Origin: Methanobacteriota archaeon
GTDB taxonomy: Archaea > Thermoplasmatota > Poseidoniia > Poseidoniales > Poseidoniaceae
DNA length: 51,647 nt
Direction: 5' to 3'
Assembly (NCBI GenBank): GCA_002706065.1
Contig: PAJM01000037.1
Coordinates: 1-51,647 of the forward strand
The number at the start of each line of letters is the position of its first letter. The stretch's first letter is position 1. Of the stretch, positions 1 to 8,589 are shown piece after piece. A program made the position numbers and the translations under genes. Under the pieces are notes generated by a model that saw only the letters and a list, made by a program, of their open reading frames with translations, did no database searches and was not told the origin of the DNA.

Positions 1-1
1 C

Positions 2-235
2 ATGGTTGGTGATGGAGAGCCAAACTACGACATTATGACGGTTGGGGCTTTTGGTTGTTGTTCATTGTTGAATGTGGCCTTTATCTCACAAGCCATATAC
101 CAACAAAAATTGATGCAACACCACGCAATTTACGGGGGGGAAAGGAAAGGTTCGAAGTTGGGCTATATCACTGCACTTATCTTTGCTGTCTTTGGCATGG
201 TGATTCTTTTGGGAAACCTCTTCTCAAATTTTTGA
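2..235 (+). CDS. C-terminal part of a small membrane protein (5' end probably outside window)
   Basis: The reading frame is open from the window edge to a TGA at 233-235, so the first ATG at position 2 may be internal. The visible 77 residues carry two hydrophobic segments (about residues 12-32 and 53-74) joined by a short basic loop, so this is probably the end of a polytopic or two-helix membrane protein. I recognise no family. It converges on the tryptophan dioxygenase gene; the 43-bp gap has no clear terminator apart from a short AT-rich inverted repeat overlapping the stop. Confidence 0.45.
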   Translation: MVGDGEPNYDIMTVGAFGCCSLLNVAFISQAIYQQKLMQHHAIYGGERKGSKLGYITALIFAVFGMVILLGNLFSNF

Positions 236-278
236 GAAGTTATCCAAAGTATGTTGGGCACTTCAGAGTCTGATTCCA

Positions 279-1370
279 TCATGAATTGAATCCGTAATAA
301 TCAGATTGAATAACGCCCTCAAGAGATTGGCGTGGAAGCAAGACGGTGCGCACGGCCCAGAGATCAGTAAAGATTCGATAGGTTGCAGTCTTGTCGAGGT
401 AATCAACACCGCTTGAGCCCCCTGTTCCCATTCGACGGCCGATCATACGCTCAACCATTCGTGCATGTGCATGGCGGAACAGAAGCATGGATTGTTCGAG
501 TTGAACGATGGTATCAATCAAACGTCGGGGCCAGGAAAGAAGTGGCAGTTCTGGATAAGATTCGATGAACAGTAGGCCTGCACGTGCTCGATTTGTGATG
601 CCATCTGGCTTGAGAAAATCTCTTGCAGATGCAAGATTTGCGTCCATTCGAGGTTTTAATGAATCGATGCTGCCGTGGCCAATACTGACCATGTGTTCAA
701 TCACTTGGTCAGAATGAGCCTTCATCGTATTGAGGTGTTCATCAACATAGGCGTCGACATTTGCTTGATCGTTGGCATCAGACGGGACTGAACCGTTGAT
801 TGGTGTTCGCGACAACCAATTCGAAACCAACTGTTCTAACGTTGGTTCTATAGAAATTGAACTGAGTGTTTCGAAGGCTTCATCGTTGATTTTTCCTTCT
901 TGATTGAGCTTCTTCATGTGAGCCATTGGGTCCATGTCCGACACGCGTGATTCTTGTTTGAGACCAAGACGCATCTCCATCGCTCGCATTTGCCATGATT
1001 CAAACCCTGAGGAAGTGCCCAAGCGATCTCGGAAGGCGAGGAATCCCTGTGGGCTCAGCGTCTCCATCACCTTCCATTGATTGGCAAGCAATCGAAAGAT
1101 TTCGATCACCCGTTCCAGATGATATACCATGTGCGGCAGATGCTTTTCTTCGACGGATTCTTGTGACAGATAATCGTGGACTGCGTCCAATTCTGAGCGA
1201 ACTTGCTTGAACCAGAGTTCAAACGTTTGGTGTGTGATGATAAAATGCATCTCATCATTGGTAGGAAGAGGGCTATGCCCTTCTGGACCTGCTTGCAACT
1301 GAAGCAATTCTTCGAGACGAAGGTAACCCGAATAGGTCATTCGATTCGCTGGGGAACCTGAGCCTGCCAT
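279..1370 (-). CDS. kynA: Tryptophan 2,3-dioxygenase
   Basis: Heme enzyme that opens the indole ring of L-tryptophan with O2 to give N-formylkynurenine, the first step of the kynurenine route. The N-terminal motif DEMHFIITHQTFELWFK carries the His that corresponds to the substrate-side base in the family. Near the C-terminus a His-Ala-Arg-Met-Val-Glu-Arg segment (about residue 302) matches the proximal heme His, followed by the diagnostic GTGGSSGVDYL. Length (363 aa from ATG 1370) fits the family. An in-frame GTG at 1406 and a second ATG at 1340 are alternative starts; the conserved region begins at the latter. It is transcribed divergently from purP. No kynureninase or formamidase lies nearby, so the fate of the product is not shown here. 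Confidence 0.9.
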   Translation of the reverse strand: MAGSGSPANRMTYSGYLRLEELLQLQAGPEGHSPLPTNDEMHFIITHQTFELWFKQVRSELDAVHDYLSQESVEEKHLPHMVYHLERVIEIFRLLANQWKVMETLSPQGFLAFRDRLGTSSGFESWQMRAMEMRLGLKQESRVSDMDPMAHMKKLNQEGKINDEAFETLSSISIEPTLEQLVSNWLSRTPINGSVPSDANDQANVDAYVDEHLNTMKAHSDQVIEHMVSIGHGSIDSLKPRMDANLASARDFLKPDGITNRARAGLLFIESYPELPLLSWPRRLIDTIVQLEQSMLLFRHAHARMVERMIGRRMGTGGSSGVDYLDKTATYRIFTDLWAVRTVLLPRQSLEGVIQSDYYGFNS

Positions 1371-1483
1371 GAACCTTGATGGAGATTCGGCTCTTGAACT
1401 CTTCACCCAATTTTGTCCAAATCATGCCACCCTTTTGAGGGAAGAAGGATAACAGTCATAGAGTGCATACGAAACCCCTCGAC

Positions 1484-2596
1484 ATGGGCGTAGACCACTC
1501 CACACTCCTCTCATGGCTCGCCGACTATGATAAAGACAGCATTACCATCGGTGTTGTCGCTTCCCACTCATCCCTTCAAATCCTTCATGGAGCCCGTATG
1601 GAAGGCTTCCGAACCCTTGGAATTGCAGTCGGTGAGAACAGGCGTCGGTTCTACAAAGCCTTCCCTGGAGCAGAACCTGATGAATGGTTGATGCTTGAAG
1701 ACTATCGTGAGATGCTAGACTATGCCGAGTGGTTCCGAAGCAAGAACGTCATTATTGTCCCACATGGGTCCCTTGTTGAGTACCTCGGAAGCGAGAACTA
1801 TCGCAATCTGGAGGTGCCTACGTTCGGAAACCGTGGTATTCTACGCTGGGAGAGCAGTCGAGCCAAACAACGCGATTGGCTCATGGCAGGGGGATGTACC
1901 ATGCCGAAAGTACTCGAAGACCCGCATGACATTGATGGCCCTGTAATCGTCAAATACGCAGGGGCGAAAGGCGGAAGAGGTTACTTCATCGCTCGTGATT
2001 ACCGTGATTTCCGTAGGAACGTGGACATTGAAGAAGAATTCACGATTCAAGAGTATGTTCTTGGTTGTCGATACTATCTTCATTTCTTCTTCGATCCCCT
2101 CGCAACTGATGGGTATCAAGTTCAAGGTCGTGGAAAGCATGCAGGGAAGAACCTCGGACGGTTGGAGCTCCTCTCCATGGACCGACGAGATGAAGCCAAC
2201 GTTGACGAGTTCTACAAATTAGGCTCACTTCGAGATTTGAGAGAATCAGGGATGGAGCCTTCCTTCGTTGTGACAGGAAACCAACCCGTTGTCATTCGTG
2301 AATCCTTGCTCCCACGAGCCTTTGAAATGGCCGAGGGAACGGTTGCTGCTTCGTTTGAATTGGAAGATGAATCAAGAGGCATGATTGGACCATTCTGTTT
2401 GGAAACCATCGTCACAGATTCTTTGGAATTCAAAGTGTTTGAAATCAGTGCCCGTATCGTTGCTGGGTCAAACCCATTCGTAGGGGGTTCTCCATACTCT
2501 GACATCAACGAAACTCGGATGTCAACAGGGCGTCGTATCGCTCGAAGCGTTCGCAATGCCTTGAAAAACGATCGACTCGATGACATCCTGTCATGA
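1484..2596 (+). CDS. purP: PurP, 5-formaminoimidazole-4-carboxamide ribonucleotide (FAICAR) synthetase
   Basis: Archaeal ATP-grasp enzyme that makes FAICAR from AICAR, formate and ATP in purine synthesis, replacing the folate-dependent transformylase of bacteria. Family features seen: the N-terminal segment IGVVASHSSLQILHGAR, the ATP-grasp core VIVKYAGAKGGRGYF, the EEEFTIQEYVLG segment, and the C-terminal FEISARIVAGSNPF with the metal-binding Glu/Asn region. About 370 aa, typical for the family. I prefer ATG 1484; a GTG seven codons upstream at 1463 is possible. PurP is essentially restricted to archaea, so this gene is one of the strongest taxonomic pointers in the window. Confidence 0.93.
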   Translation: MGVDHSTLLSWLADYDKDSITIGVVASHSSLQILHGARMEGFRTLGIAVGENRRRFYKAFPGAEPDEWLMLEDYREMLDYAEWFRSKNVIIVPHGSLVEYLGSENYRNLEVPTFGNRGILRWESSRAKQRDWLMAGGCTMPKVLEDPHDIDGPVIVKYAGAKGGRGYFIARDYRDFRRNVDIEEEFTIQEYVLGCRYYLHFFFDPLATDGYQVQGRGKHAGKNLGRLELLSMDRRDEANVDEFYKLGSLRDLRESGMEPSFVVTGNQPVVIRESLLPRAFEMAEGTVAASFELEDESRGMIGPFCLETIVTDSLEFKVFEISARIVAGSNPFVGGSPYSDINETRMSTGRRIARSVRNALKNDRLDDILS

Positions 2597-2673
2597 CCGC
2601 TGTGGACGTCAGCAAAGGATGAAAAAGCACGGTGATTGGGTCTTAGACATCAATCGATGGGGGTGGTGAACAC

Positions 2674-3315
2674 GTGGAACACTGGCACAAGCGTTGGTTG
2701 AACAATCAAACTGGATGGCACAAATCAACATTCAATGAGTTACTCGTGAACCACTGGCCTGCAATCGATGTTCCTCCAAATTGCAATGTCATGGTTCCAA
2801 TGTGCGGCAAGTCCCTCGACATGATTTGGTTGGCACAGCAAGGGCATTCCGTCACTGGATTTGAAATGGTGAAGAAAGCAGTCACGCAATTCTTCTCAGA
2901 GAATCAATTGGATTATGAGATTGAAGACAAAAATGGATGCTCGATGCATGTGAGCGAGCCATTTGCAATACATCACGGGGACTTTTTCCAACTCAAACCG
3001 GAACACATCCAAGCAGATGCGTGGTACGATCGTGCAGCGATAATTGCTATCGAACCGTCAATGAGGCAAGCGTATGTTAAGCAAATTCGGAACCAAACAA
3101 GACCCGGAGCGATTGGTTTGTTGATTACGTTCGCATATCCTCAAGAACAGATGCAAGGGCCACCCTTTTCCCTGCATGATGAGGATGTGATGGAGTTGTT
3201 CTCCAACGGTTTTGAGGTCAAATGTTTGGAACATGTTCAACTTGATGATGAGAAGGAGAGGGGGTTGACGTATCTTACATCATCTGTTTTCAAAATCACT
3301 CGAAATGAAGATTGA
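2674..3315 (+). CDS. tpm: Thiopurine S-methyltransferase (TPMT) family methyltransferase
   Basis: SAM-dependent methyltransferase of the bacterial TPMT type (213 aa). The N-terminus has the family signature: WHKRWLNNQTGWH, then a HWPAI segment and VMVPMCGKSLDMIWLAQQGH, which forms the SAM-binding loop, then a GFE acidic end of strand 2. The conserved YDRAAIIAI segment is also present. Bacterial relatives methylate thiols, selenium or tellurium species; the substrate here cannot be told from sequence. The start is GTG at 2674, preceded by a purine-rich GGGGGTGGTGA. TPMT is unusual in archaea, so lateral acquisition is likely (inference). Confidence 0.87.
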   Translation: MEHWHKRWLNNQTGWHKSTFNELLVNHWPAIDVPPNCNVMVPMCGKSLDMIWLAQQGHSVTGFEMVKKAVTQFFSENQLDYEIEDKNGCSMHVSEPFAIHHGDFFQLKPEHIQADAWYDRAAIIAIEPSMRQAYVKQIRNQTRPGAIGLLITFAYPQEQMQGPPFSLHDEDVMELFSNGFEVKCLEHVQLDDEKERGLTYLTSSVFKITRNED

Positions 3316-3343
3316 TTGCTGCTCGTGCAGTCAATTTCAACCT

Positions 3344-4675
3344 TCAATCTAAATTAGGTGCGGGTGGTACGCCAGAGCCATCATCTTCTGGATCGGTTCC
3401 GACCTCACTTTCGATTTCGTCAACGAGGTCACCAAATTCAACTTGCTTCGGTGTGGATTCATCGACAAGAATTTGATCCGCAGAAACCTCACCACTTTCT
3501 GCTCGTCGAACTTGTTCTTCCAATTCTCGCTTGATTCGTTCTCGCTCTTCCATGGTTGGAACATTGAATGAACAAACAAGTTGAATTTCTTCTCCAAAGG
3601 AGAGTTCACCTCCATATTCCATCAAGTCGCCATATGCATTGGCAATGACTTGGAATTTGGTAGGATCCTTGGAGCGTCGCTTCTTGTGCTTCTTGTAATA
3701 GTGAACAAAGACTTGGTATGTACCAGCAGGTGCTTCTCCTTCTGGCCAGACGACGTTTTCGACAGGTTTGCGGGAATCTGGCCTGACGTTGGCGTCAACG
3801 TCGAGTTCACCACCACAAGCTGATTTTCGGTTTCCGCCGTGAATACGCTCGCCTGAAGGGCAGACCACGTGCAAATCGAGATCATTGTAATTGTTCCACA
3901 TGAGAGAGACTTGGACATCAGATGATCGAGCACCTTCTCGCTCGAGACGTGCTCGTAATTCCTCAAGTGCACGAGAAGCGGCCTGACGTCGTGCAAGGGC
4001 TTCTTTTTCCTGAGCAGCTCGGATTTCTTTTTGCCGTTGTTCCTCCAATGCAGCGAGTTCTGCTTGTCGTGCAGCTTCCTCAGCATCGCGCTCTGCTTGT
4101 GCAGCAGCATCTCGCTCAGCGTTAGCTCGAGCCTCCTCTGCAGCACGTTCTGCTTCAAGGCGGTCTTTCTCTGCCTGTTCTTCTTGTTCTTTCTTGAGAC
4201 GTTCTTGCTGTTCAGCGAGAGCAGCTTCTTCTTCTTCGAGCCGACGACGCTCCTCGTCTTCTTCACGTCGAGCCCATTCTTCATCACGAAGACGACGTCG
4301 CTCGAGCATTTCTTCTTCTGTCTCTTCACCATTGTCTTCTTCGATGAATGGTTCTTCAGGTTCTGGTGATTCTTCTCGCACAGGTGGTTCTTCCGTGCGA
4401 ACCGGTTCAATGGGCGGTTGCTCTTGTTGAATCAAGGCAATGCTTCCACCCGACAGATTTCGTCGACGGCGTTCTGACTCGATCATGATGAGTTTTCGTT
4501 CAAATTCAGAGCGAGCACTGGAGAAACTTGAGCCTCGAACTGGAGTCCGAAGACCATCTGCCACCATACCCTGTCGAACTTCGAGGGCTGCATCGCGTCG
4601 AATCAAGATAAACCAAACACCGAGAACAAAGCCTCCACCAAGGATGCCCAAAACAAGCATGGAACCGGTGTCCAT
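3344..4675 (-). CDS. Membrane-anchored coiled-coil protein with C-terminal DUF2135/YfaP-like domain
   Basis: 443 aa from ATG 4675. The reading frame stays open to 4999 but would then overlap the divergent aroA'. An N-terminal transmembrane helix (about residues 5-25) is followed by a Pro/Glu-rich linker and a long Arg/Glu/Ala-rich coiled coil (roughly residues 110-255). Next comes a globular beta domain with VSLMWNNYNDLDLHV, SGERIHGG, GGELDVDAN and the segment APAGTYQVFVHYY, which resembles the YfaP/DUF2135 domain. The acidic tail follows. The topology suggests an envelope protein with a rod-like spacer. Function is unknown; DUF2135 proteins are often extracytoplasmic. A TATA-like box about 28 bp upstream supports the start. 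Confidence 0.72.
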   Translation of the reverse strand: MDTGSMLVLGILGGGFVLGVWFILIRRDAALEVRQGMVADGLRTPVRGSSFSSARSEFERKLIMIESERRRRNLSGGSIALIQQEQPPIEPVRTEEPPVREESPEPEEPFIEEDNGEETEEEMLERRRLRDEEWARREEDEERRRLEEEEAALAEQQERLKKEQEEQAEKDRLEAERAAEEARANAERDAAAQAERDAEEAARQAELAALEEQRQKEIRAAQEKEALARRQAASRALEELRARLEREGARSSDVQVSLMWNNYNDLDLHVVCPSGERIHGGNRKSACGGELDVDANVRPDSRKPVENVVWPEGEAPAGTYQVFVHYYKKHKKRRSKDPTKFQVIANAYGDLMEYGGELSFGEEIQLVCSFNVPTMEERERIKRELEEQVRRAESGEVSADQILVDESTPKQVEFGDLVDEIESEVGTDPEDDGSGVPPAPNLD

Positions 4676-4697
4676 GGTTACGGGAAAGCATACTGTG

Positions 4698-4708
4698 TCT
4701 TTTATCAT
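4698..4708 (-). promoter_or_regulatory. TATA-like box for the DUF2135 gene
   Basis: Read on the minus strand this is ATGATAAAAGA, an A/T-rich box centred about 28 bp before the ATG at 4675. That is the archaeal spacing between TATA box and transcription start, so the transcript would be leaderless or nearly so. It also argues against the longer reading frame to 4999. Confidence 0.45.
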
Positions 4709-4774
4709 TTGCTTGGTCGATTTGGCGATTGAATGCATGCAAAGCATTGAATGTGTCAAGCATCTCGTCATGGC

Positions 4775-5569
4775 ATGAACAAGTCCGAACGGCTTGAACA
4801 CCTCCTCCCAAATGGTCGTGGTGTATGGATTCCAATCGATCACGGAATGTCGGATTATCCAACCCAAGGACTCGAAGACATTGAGAATCTTATTCGTCAG
4901 CTGATTTCTGCTGGAGTCAATGCAATCGTTGCTCAGAAAGGCGTTGTGGGCCGATACAGTCATCTCTGCAACGGAAGTAACACCAACATGGTCATTCACT
5001 TTTCAGCGTCCACCAGGCATGGTGGAGCTGATGCCTCGCGAAAGGTGTCAGTAGGACAAGCCTCGGAAGTTGAATCGCGAGGTGGAGTAGCGGCGTCTGC
5101 ACAAGTCAACATCGGTTCAGAGGGAGAAGCCTCAATGTTGGAGGCTATGGGCGAACTTACCACACAGTGTCACCACCTGGGAATACCTGTTCTTGGTATG
5201 ATCTATGCTCGAGGACCAAATCTCGATATCGTCGAAGGCGATGAAACAAAAGGAGTTGCTCACGCTGCACGAGTTGCTTTCGAAATTGGCTGCGATGTTG
5301 GGAAGACGACATGGACTGGGGACGAGGTTTCTTTCTCGCAGGTCACGTCAGCCGTCCCGATTCCTCTGCTCGTAGCCGGAGGAGCAAAAACAAACACACG
5401 AGAGATGCTGACGATGGTCGAAAAGGCGGTGCAACATGGAGCCGCTGGTGTTTGCATGGGTCGCCAGGTCTTTGCTCACCACTCACCTGAATCCGTTGCG
5501 AAGGCTCTGATGAAAATTGTTCATGAGGGCGCCACCGCTGAAGAAGCAATGGCAAGCGTTGAACTATGA
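4775..5569 (+). CDS. aroA': 2-amino-3,7-dideoxy-D-threo-hept-6-ulosonate (ADH) synthase
   Basis: First enzyme of the archaeal alternative route to 3-dehydroquinate. It is a class I aldolase-fold transaldolase that joins 6-deoxy-5-ketofructose 1-phosphate with L-aspartate 4-semialdehyde. Seen in the sequence: IPIDHG with Asp22, MIYARG with Tyr144, and the Schiff-base lysine in DVGKTTWTGD (Lys177), then VAGGAK and GVCMGRQVF at the phosphate-binding end. The 264-aa length from ATG 4775 fits; an ATG at 4751 would add eight poorly conserved residues. It opens a tight five-gene operon that continues with aroB' 9 bp downstream. The operon's last gene, aspartate kinase, lies on the pathway to its semialdehyde substrate. 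Confidence 0.9.
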   Translation: MNKSERLEHLLPNGRGVWIPIDHGMSDYPTQGLEDIENLIRQLISAGVNAIVAQKGVVGRYSHLCNGSNTNMVIHFSASTRHGGADASRKVSVGQASEVESRGGVAASAQVNIGSEGEASMLEAMGELTTQCHHLGIPVLGMIYARGPNLDIVEGDETKGVAHAARVAFEIGCDVGKTTWTGDEVSFSQVTSAVPIPLLVAGGAKTNTREMLTMVEKAVQHGAAGVCMGRQVFAHHSPESVAKALMKIVHEGATAEEAMASVEL

Positions 5570-5578
5570 GGTTGAAGC

Positions 5579-6577
5579 ATGGAAGTTTGGCTAAACACGT
5601 CCAACAACGATGGGCATGAAGGCGTTGATGCTTTGTTTTCTGAGCAACAAGGTAACGGTATCTGGATCGAAGATGGGGTCTTATTTCGAGAGGATTCCAT
5701 GATTGGTGGCCACGTTCACATCGATTCTGAATCCGCTCAAACACAAGCCCGCAGCCTCGCAGGAACTGTTGAATGGATTCTCCTAACCTTTGAAGACTGG
5801 TCGATGATTCCAATTGAAAACATCTTGGCTGCAACCGAGTCTACTCCAACAAAAGTGGCTGCTCAAATTCGCCATCCCATCGAAGCTCAAGGTGCAGGAT
5901 TTGCATTGGACATCGGAGTTGATGCATTGTTGTGTTCTGTGGATTGTCTTGAAGCAGCTTTAATTGTAAAATCACAGCGATTGGAGAAATCAATTCCAAC
6001 AGATGCTAAGGGTGAGAACCATGAAGATTCGGTCGCATTGACTGCAATGCCAATTACTGAGATTCAACAAGGTCATGCTGGCGACAGAGTTTGCATCGAT
6101 TTGCTGTCAATGCTCAAACAAGGCGAAGGAATCTTGATTGGTTCGACGGCACGTTCGTTTGTTCTGATTCACGGTGAAACGATTGCATCGAAATACGTCC
6201 CAACTCGCCCGTTTCGTGTCAATGCCGGCAGTGTTGACGCATACACCTACCTCGCCGATGGCACAACAAAGTACCTTTGTGAACTAACATCTGGTGATGA
6301 CATTCTGGTCGTTGATCCTTCAGGGAACACACGCACTGCGACCATTGGTCGAATGAAAATTGAAACGCGACCGTTCATTCTATTGAGGTTTCAAGATGAA
6401 AATACTAATGAAGGACATGTCTTCATTCAACAAGCGGAGACGGTTCGCTTGGTTTTGGGAAACGGAAAGGTTTGCTCAGTGACCAACCTTTCGGTAGGGG
6501 ACAGCATTCTTGGGTACGCATCTTCCTCAACCCGTCATGTAGGACAAAGCATCTCAGCTCCTTCTGAGGAGCGTTAA
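5579..6577 (+). CDS. aroB': 3-dehydroquinate synthase II
   Basis: Archaeal-type enzyme (332 aa) that oxidatively deaminates and cyclises ADH to 3-dehydroquinate with NAD+. It is unrelated to bacterial AroB. The family block RPFRVNAGSVDAYTYL is intact, followed by YLCELTSGDDILVVD, the GRMKIETRP segment and a beta-rich C-terminal domain with ETVRLV. The start has a GAGGT motif seven bases upstream, overlapping the end of aroA'. It acts directly after ADH synthase. A 3-dehydroquinate dehydratase and shikimate dehydrogenase are not in the window and must be elsewhere. Confidence 0.9.
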   Translation: MEVWLNTSNNDGHEGVDALFSEQQGNGIWIEDGVLFREDSMIGGHVHIDSESAQTQARSLAGTVEWILLTFEDWSMIPIENILAATESTPTKVAAQIRHPIEAQGAGFALDIGVDALLCSVDCLEAALIVKSQRLEKSIPTDAKGENHEDSVALTAMPITEIQQGHAGDRVCIDLLSMLKQGEGILIGSTARSFVLIHGETIASKYVPTRPFRVNAGSVDAYTYLADGTTKYLCELTSGDDILVVDPSGNTRTATIGRMKIETRPFILLRFQDENTNEGHVFIQQAETVRLVLGNGKVCSVTNLSVGDSILGYASSSTRHVGQSISAPSEER

Positions 6578-6580
6578 GGC

Positions 6581-7471
6581 ATGGCAGTTTTAGGTCAGGG
6601 AACTGCCCATGGAGCATGCAGCCTCTTGCATGCAGCTGGAACTGGTTATGGTGCCAGCATGGCCATCGACTTGCCCATTCTTGTTCGAGTTCTCAACAAA
6701 AAAAGCAAACGCGAGGTTAACGATACGGATGGATTGCTGCCTCATATTGTTGATGCTTGGAAGAATGCAGGTCATGCGTTACCGATCGATGAGGAAAATC
6801 TTCACTGGGCAGTACAGTCAAAGATACCCCCTCGTGAAGGATTGAAGTCCTCTTCCGCACTTTGCGTGGCAGCAGTGCGTGCGCTTTGCGACTCTACCGA
6901 TACATCACTGCAATTGCATGAGATTGTGGCCATCGCAGTTGATGCACAACTTCGTGCAGAAATCACCCTAACGGGAAGCATCGATGACACATGGGCATGT
7001 GCCACAGGTGGATGGAAATTGGTCAATGCCAATGAGCCTGACGTTGCACAAGGCGTACTCCTCGAAGGAGGAGGACCGATGAAAGACGAATGGAAGGTAT
7101 TGGTTATCTCCCGTGGGCCCCGAAAAGAACGCCCATCCCTTGAGGACTTCCTGCCGCATCAACAACAGTTCATTCAAGCCCTCAATGCCATTCAAGATGG
7201 GAATGAATTGGTCGCCCTCACGCTCAATGGACGCGGCGTTATCGGGGCAACCAAAGATCACCGGGCGAGAATCCTCGCCAACGATGCCCTTGTGAACGGA
7301 GCACGTGCAGCTGGACCAAGTGGTTCAGGGACTGCAGTTGTAATCGTTATTCCAATTCAACTTGAAGGTGTAATCAATCGAATAAAAGCATGGTGCTCGA
7401 ACAAGCATCCAGACTTCAATGTCATCGAAACTCGGTTCATCAACCCTGAGAATACAGATGCTGAGGAATAA
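6581..7471 (+). CDS. aroK: Shikimate kinase, archaeal GHMP type
   Basis: Phosphorylates shikimate to shikimate 3-phosphate. This is the archaeal GHMP-kinase version, not the P-loop bacterial enzyme. The phosphate-binding loop is PPREGLKSSSA (residues 83-93), with the catalytic-domain motif LTGSIDDTWACATGG further on and a C-terminal AAGPSGSGTAVV loop. The 296-aa length is usual. It starts three bases after aroB' and is followed 44 bp later by aroC. EPSP synthase (aroA) is missing from the operon. Confidence 0.9.
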   Translation: MAVLGQGTAHGACSLLHAAGTGYGASMAIDLPILVRVLNKKSKREVNDTDGLLPHIVDAWKNAGHALPIDEENLHWAVQSKIPPREGLKSSSALCVAAVRALCDSTDTSLQLHEIVAIAVDAQLRAEITLTGSIDDTWACATGGWKLVNANEPDVAQGVLLEGGGPMKDEWKVLVISRGPRKERPSLEDFLPHQQQFIQALNAIQDGNELVALTLNGRGVIGATKDHRARILANDALVNGARAAGPSGSGTAVVIVIPIQLEGVINRIKAWCSNKHPDFNVIETRFINPENTDAEE

Positions 7472-7515
7472 GGCTCAACTTCTTGAACGCGTGTTGCTTG
7501 GGATGACTGAGACCA

Positions 7516-8589
7516 ATGAAGATGCGCCTTGGGGAATCCCTGTCCATCACCTTGTTTGGTGAGAGCCATGGGCAACTGGTTGGAACCCTCTTGGAGGGCG
7601 TTCCAGCGGGTCTTAGAATCGACCAAGAACGCATCGCTCAACGGATGCTGACACGAAGACCGGGAGGTCATTTTGCAAGCAAGCGAAAGGAAGACGATCA
7701 CGTAGAACTTGTGACGGGTGTTCACGAGGGCTATGCAACAGGTCAACCAATTCTCATCCAAATACGCAACAAAGATTCACGTTCAAGTGACTACAGTTTC
7801 ATTCCAAATCATCCACGCCCAGGCCATCAAGATCTCCTTATGCATCAGCGAAGTGGAGGTTTTGCAGATTTGCGAGGTGGTGGTTCATCATCTGCTCGAC
7901 TTACAGCAGGCATCGTCGCGGCTGCTGCCTTGGTTGAGCCTCTCCTTGGAGAGATTCAGATCGACGCCCACGTAGGGGCCATTGGTTCCATTGAAGCAGC
8001 TCGAATCGACGCATGCCCAGAGGAATGGGCAAACGAACTCTGTGAACAACTCCGATGCCGTGATCCAACTGTCGTTGATGCAATGAAAGACCATGTCGAT
8101 GCCATTCGGAAGCAACGAAATTCCACCGGCAGTCGAGTTGATGTTCTCGTCTCCAACATGCCCCAAGGACTTGGTGAGCCATGGTTTGACGGACTTGAGC
8201 CTGCACTTGGCAGGGCTTATCTATCCATACCAGCCGCTCGCGGTGTAGCGTTCGGTAGGGGATTTGAAGTTGTCAAAATGACTGGTCTGGAACACAACAA
8301 TCCCTGGAGCGGCACGAAGGAACAACCACGACAAGAAGGTGAACGAGCAGATGGCAGCATTGCTGGGCTCTCCTCGGGTTCGGACCTCTATGCACAAATC
8401 GCATTCAAGCCCCCTTCAAGCATCGCCCATGAGCAGACAACGTTGGACTTGGATGATGGTCAACAAAAACCACTCGTTGTCAAAGGCCGCCATGATCCTG
8501 TCCTCGGACCGAGAGCAGTAAGCGTTGCTCGAGCGATGACAACATTGGTTCTGTGCGACCTCATTTTAAGGAAACGTGATGCGTTTTGA
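7516..8589 (+). CDS. aroC: Chorismate synthase
   Basis: Makes chorismate from EPSP with reduced FMN, the last common step of aromatic synthesis. Motifs present: FGESHG near the N-terminus, RRPGG, the HPRPGHQD segment with its conserved His, GGGSSSARLTAG, the SIPAARGVAFGRGF block and KGRHDPVLGPRAV at the C-terminus. Several usually invariant positions differ: GGGRSSAR is GGGSSSAR here, and the GG-SNG loop reads AGLSSGSDLY. It is therefore a divergent but full-length (357 aa) member. Its TGA overlaps the TTG start of aspartate kinase, showing translational coupling. Confidence 0.9.
   Translation: MKMRLGESLSITLFGESHGQLVGTLLEGVPAGLRIDQERIAQRMLTRRPGGHFASKRKEDDHVELVTGVHEGYATGQPILIQIRNKDSRSSDYSFIPNHPRPGHQDLLMHQRSGGFADLRGGGSSSARLTAGIVAAAALVEPLLGEIQIDAHVGAIGSIEAARIDACPEEWANELCEQLRCRDPTVVDAMKDHVDAIRKQRNSTGSRVDVLVSNMPQGLGEPWFDGLEPALGRAYLSIPAARGVAFGRGFEVVKMTGLEHNNPWSGTKEQPRQEGERADGSIAGLSSGSDLYAQIAFKPPSSIAHEQTTLDLDDGQQKPLVVKGRHDPVLGPRAVSVARAMTTLVLCDLILRKRDAF

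Noticed and set aside
221-238. TTCTCAAA / TTTGAGAA inverted repeat as a terminator
   Set aside because: The stem is A/T rich with a two-base loop, overlaps the coding end, and lacks a following U-tract.
3622-4410. A 262-codon Lys/Ser-rich minus-strand frame
   Set aside because: It lies entirely inside the coiled-coil gene in another frame; its composition comes from the GAG/GAA repeats.
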